Below are positions 63,493 through 64,000 of a stretch of DNA of 64,000 bases, piece by piece. The notes beneath the pieces were generated by a model. The model was not told where the DNA came from. It ran no database searches and saw only the letters and a list, made by a program, of their open reading frames with translations. This DNA is from Neomegalonema sp. (GTDB taxonomy: Bacteria > Pseudomonadota > Alphaproteobacteria > Rhodobacterales > Rhodobacteraceae), in the NCBI RefSeq assembly GCF_028688855.1, contig NZ_JAQTXI010000013.1:33113-97112 (forward strand), written 5' to 3'. A program made the translations under genes and the position numbers. The stretch's first letter is position 1; each line of letters opens with the position of its first letter.

Positions 63493-64000
63493 CCGGATTG
63501 ATCAGCGGCGCGGATCTCATGGCGGCGCTCTGGACGGTGGCCTGCTGGCTCGGGGTGGGCTGGTGGATCGAGCGCGGACCCTACGCCGAAAGCACCATGG
63601 CCGCCCTGATGTCGCGCCGACGCTACGAATGGGCGTTGCGCACCGCCGAGCGCGAACAGCGCATCGTGGACGCCGCCCTGCTCAACAGCCTGCAGAGCGG
63701 CTCCGCCTTCTTCGCCTCGGCCTGCATGTTCGCGATAGGCGGCGCGGCGGCCCTGCTCGGCCAGGCGGAGGCTCTGGCGGCGCTCTCCAACGATCTGCCC
63801 TTCGCCGACCACGTGGCCGCGACCGACTGGCGGCGGCGTCTGCTGGCGCCTCTGGGGCTGCTGGTCTACGCCTTCTTCAAGTTCGCCTGGTCGCACCGGC
63901 TGTTCAACTACAACGCCATCATGCTGGGCTCGATTCCCATGCCGAGGCTCGGCGAGACGGGGATCTCGCCGGAGGCCGAGGACGCCGCCCTGCGCGCCGC
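63489..64000 (+). CDS. DUF599 membrane protein, 3' end cut by the window
   Basis: The open frame starts at 63489 (MTGLISGADLMAALWTVACW) and runs off the end after about 170 codons. GGWWIERGP-like residues (here VGWWIERGPYAE), then LNSLQSGSAFFASACMFAIG, YAFFKFAWSHRLFNYNAIML and LGSIPMP match DUF599, a family of unknown function with four predicted membrane helices. Translation is coupled to the ceramidase-like gene. Confidence 0.85.
   Translation, partial: MTGLISGADLMAALWTVACWLGVGWWIERGPYAESTMAALMSRRRYEWALRTAEREQRIVDAALLNSLQSGSAFFASACMFAIGGAAALLGQAEALAALSNDLPFADHVAATDWRRRLLAPLGLLVYAFFKFAWSHRLFNYNAIMLGSIPMPRLGETGISPEAEDAALRA

Overview
The window is a GC-rich, densely packed chromosomal segment (roughly two thirds or more G+C by eye) from an alphaproteobacterium, most plausibly Rhodobacterales or a close relative. 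The evidence is gene content and arrangement: a ferredoxin-type sulfite/nitrite reductase with DUF934 and DUF2849 partners, rpiA followed by gor, eno followed by a DivIC/FtsB-like gene, dnaG followed by rpoD, lysC followed by ptsP, and tatABC. It looks like core genome. I see no insertion sequence, prophage, CRISPR array, rRNA operon or integration scar. One tRNA gene, tRNA-Lys(CTT), is present.

Layout. 1-8.2 kb: a squalene/phytoene synthase-like gene, the sulfite-reduction cluster, ung, small DUF genes, a Pro/Ala-rich protein and gatB. 8.4-15.7 kb: an exported TPR protein, rpiA, gor, ftsB-like, eno and an MgtC-like gene. 15.7-18.5 kb: tRNA-Lys, a membrane-anchored TPR protein, a HIT protein and hisE. 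18.6-28.8 kb: a polyamine region with two divergent arms. potFGHI, speB and spuC (minus strand) cover uptake of polyamines, agmatine to putrescine, and transamination. A glutamine-synthetase-like ligase and a PuuB-like oxidase (plus strand) could form a gamma-glutamyl-putrescine route. 28.9-30 kb: three small exported proteins, one in an AT-rich patch. 30.1-34.6 kb: lysC-ptsP-dapD. 34.8-38.3 kb: a cysteine-less family-4-like uracil-DNA glycosylase, glpK and an MFS transporter. 38.6-41.5 kb: tatABC, an AAA+ DUF815 protein and DUF4180. 41.7-45.9 kb: dnaG-rpoD. 46-49.5 kb: a VOC enzyme, an FMN reductase and azlC-azlD-lpxB. 49.7-56 kb: a lipoprotein, a hydrolase, argD-argF, a CitE-like lyase, a GNAT and a PACE transporter. 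56.4-64 kb: topA, a ThiE-like gene, a TadG-like von Willebrand protein, rpsD, a ceramidase-like membrane protein and a DUF599 gene cut by the window end.

The most notable non-coding signal is a roughly 106-bp interspersed element present three times (5194-5300, 18489-18593, 52369-52474). Each copy fills the gap between two co-directional genes and can fold into two compound hairpins whose stems change compensatorily between copies. Other regulatory-looking signals are a 21-bp-period direct repeat upstream of the sulfite-reduction genes, a hairpin that buries the Shine-Dalgarno of a TPR gene, promoter-like sequences followed at once by a terminator-type hairpin before argD and rpsD, an apparently leaderless dnaG promoter, and a perfect 18-bp palindrome at 50157-50174.

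All identities come from reading the translated sequence against remembered family features. No database search was run. Promoter, terminator and start-site calls are by eye.
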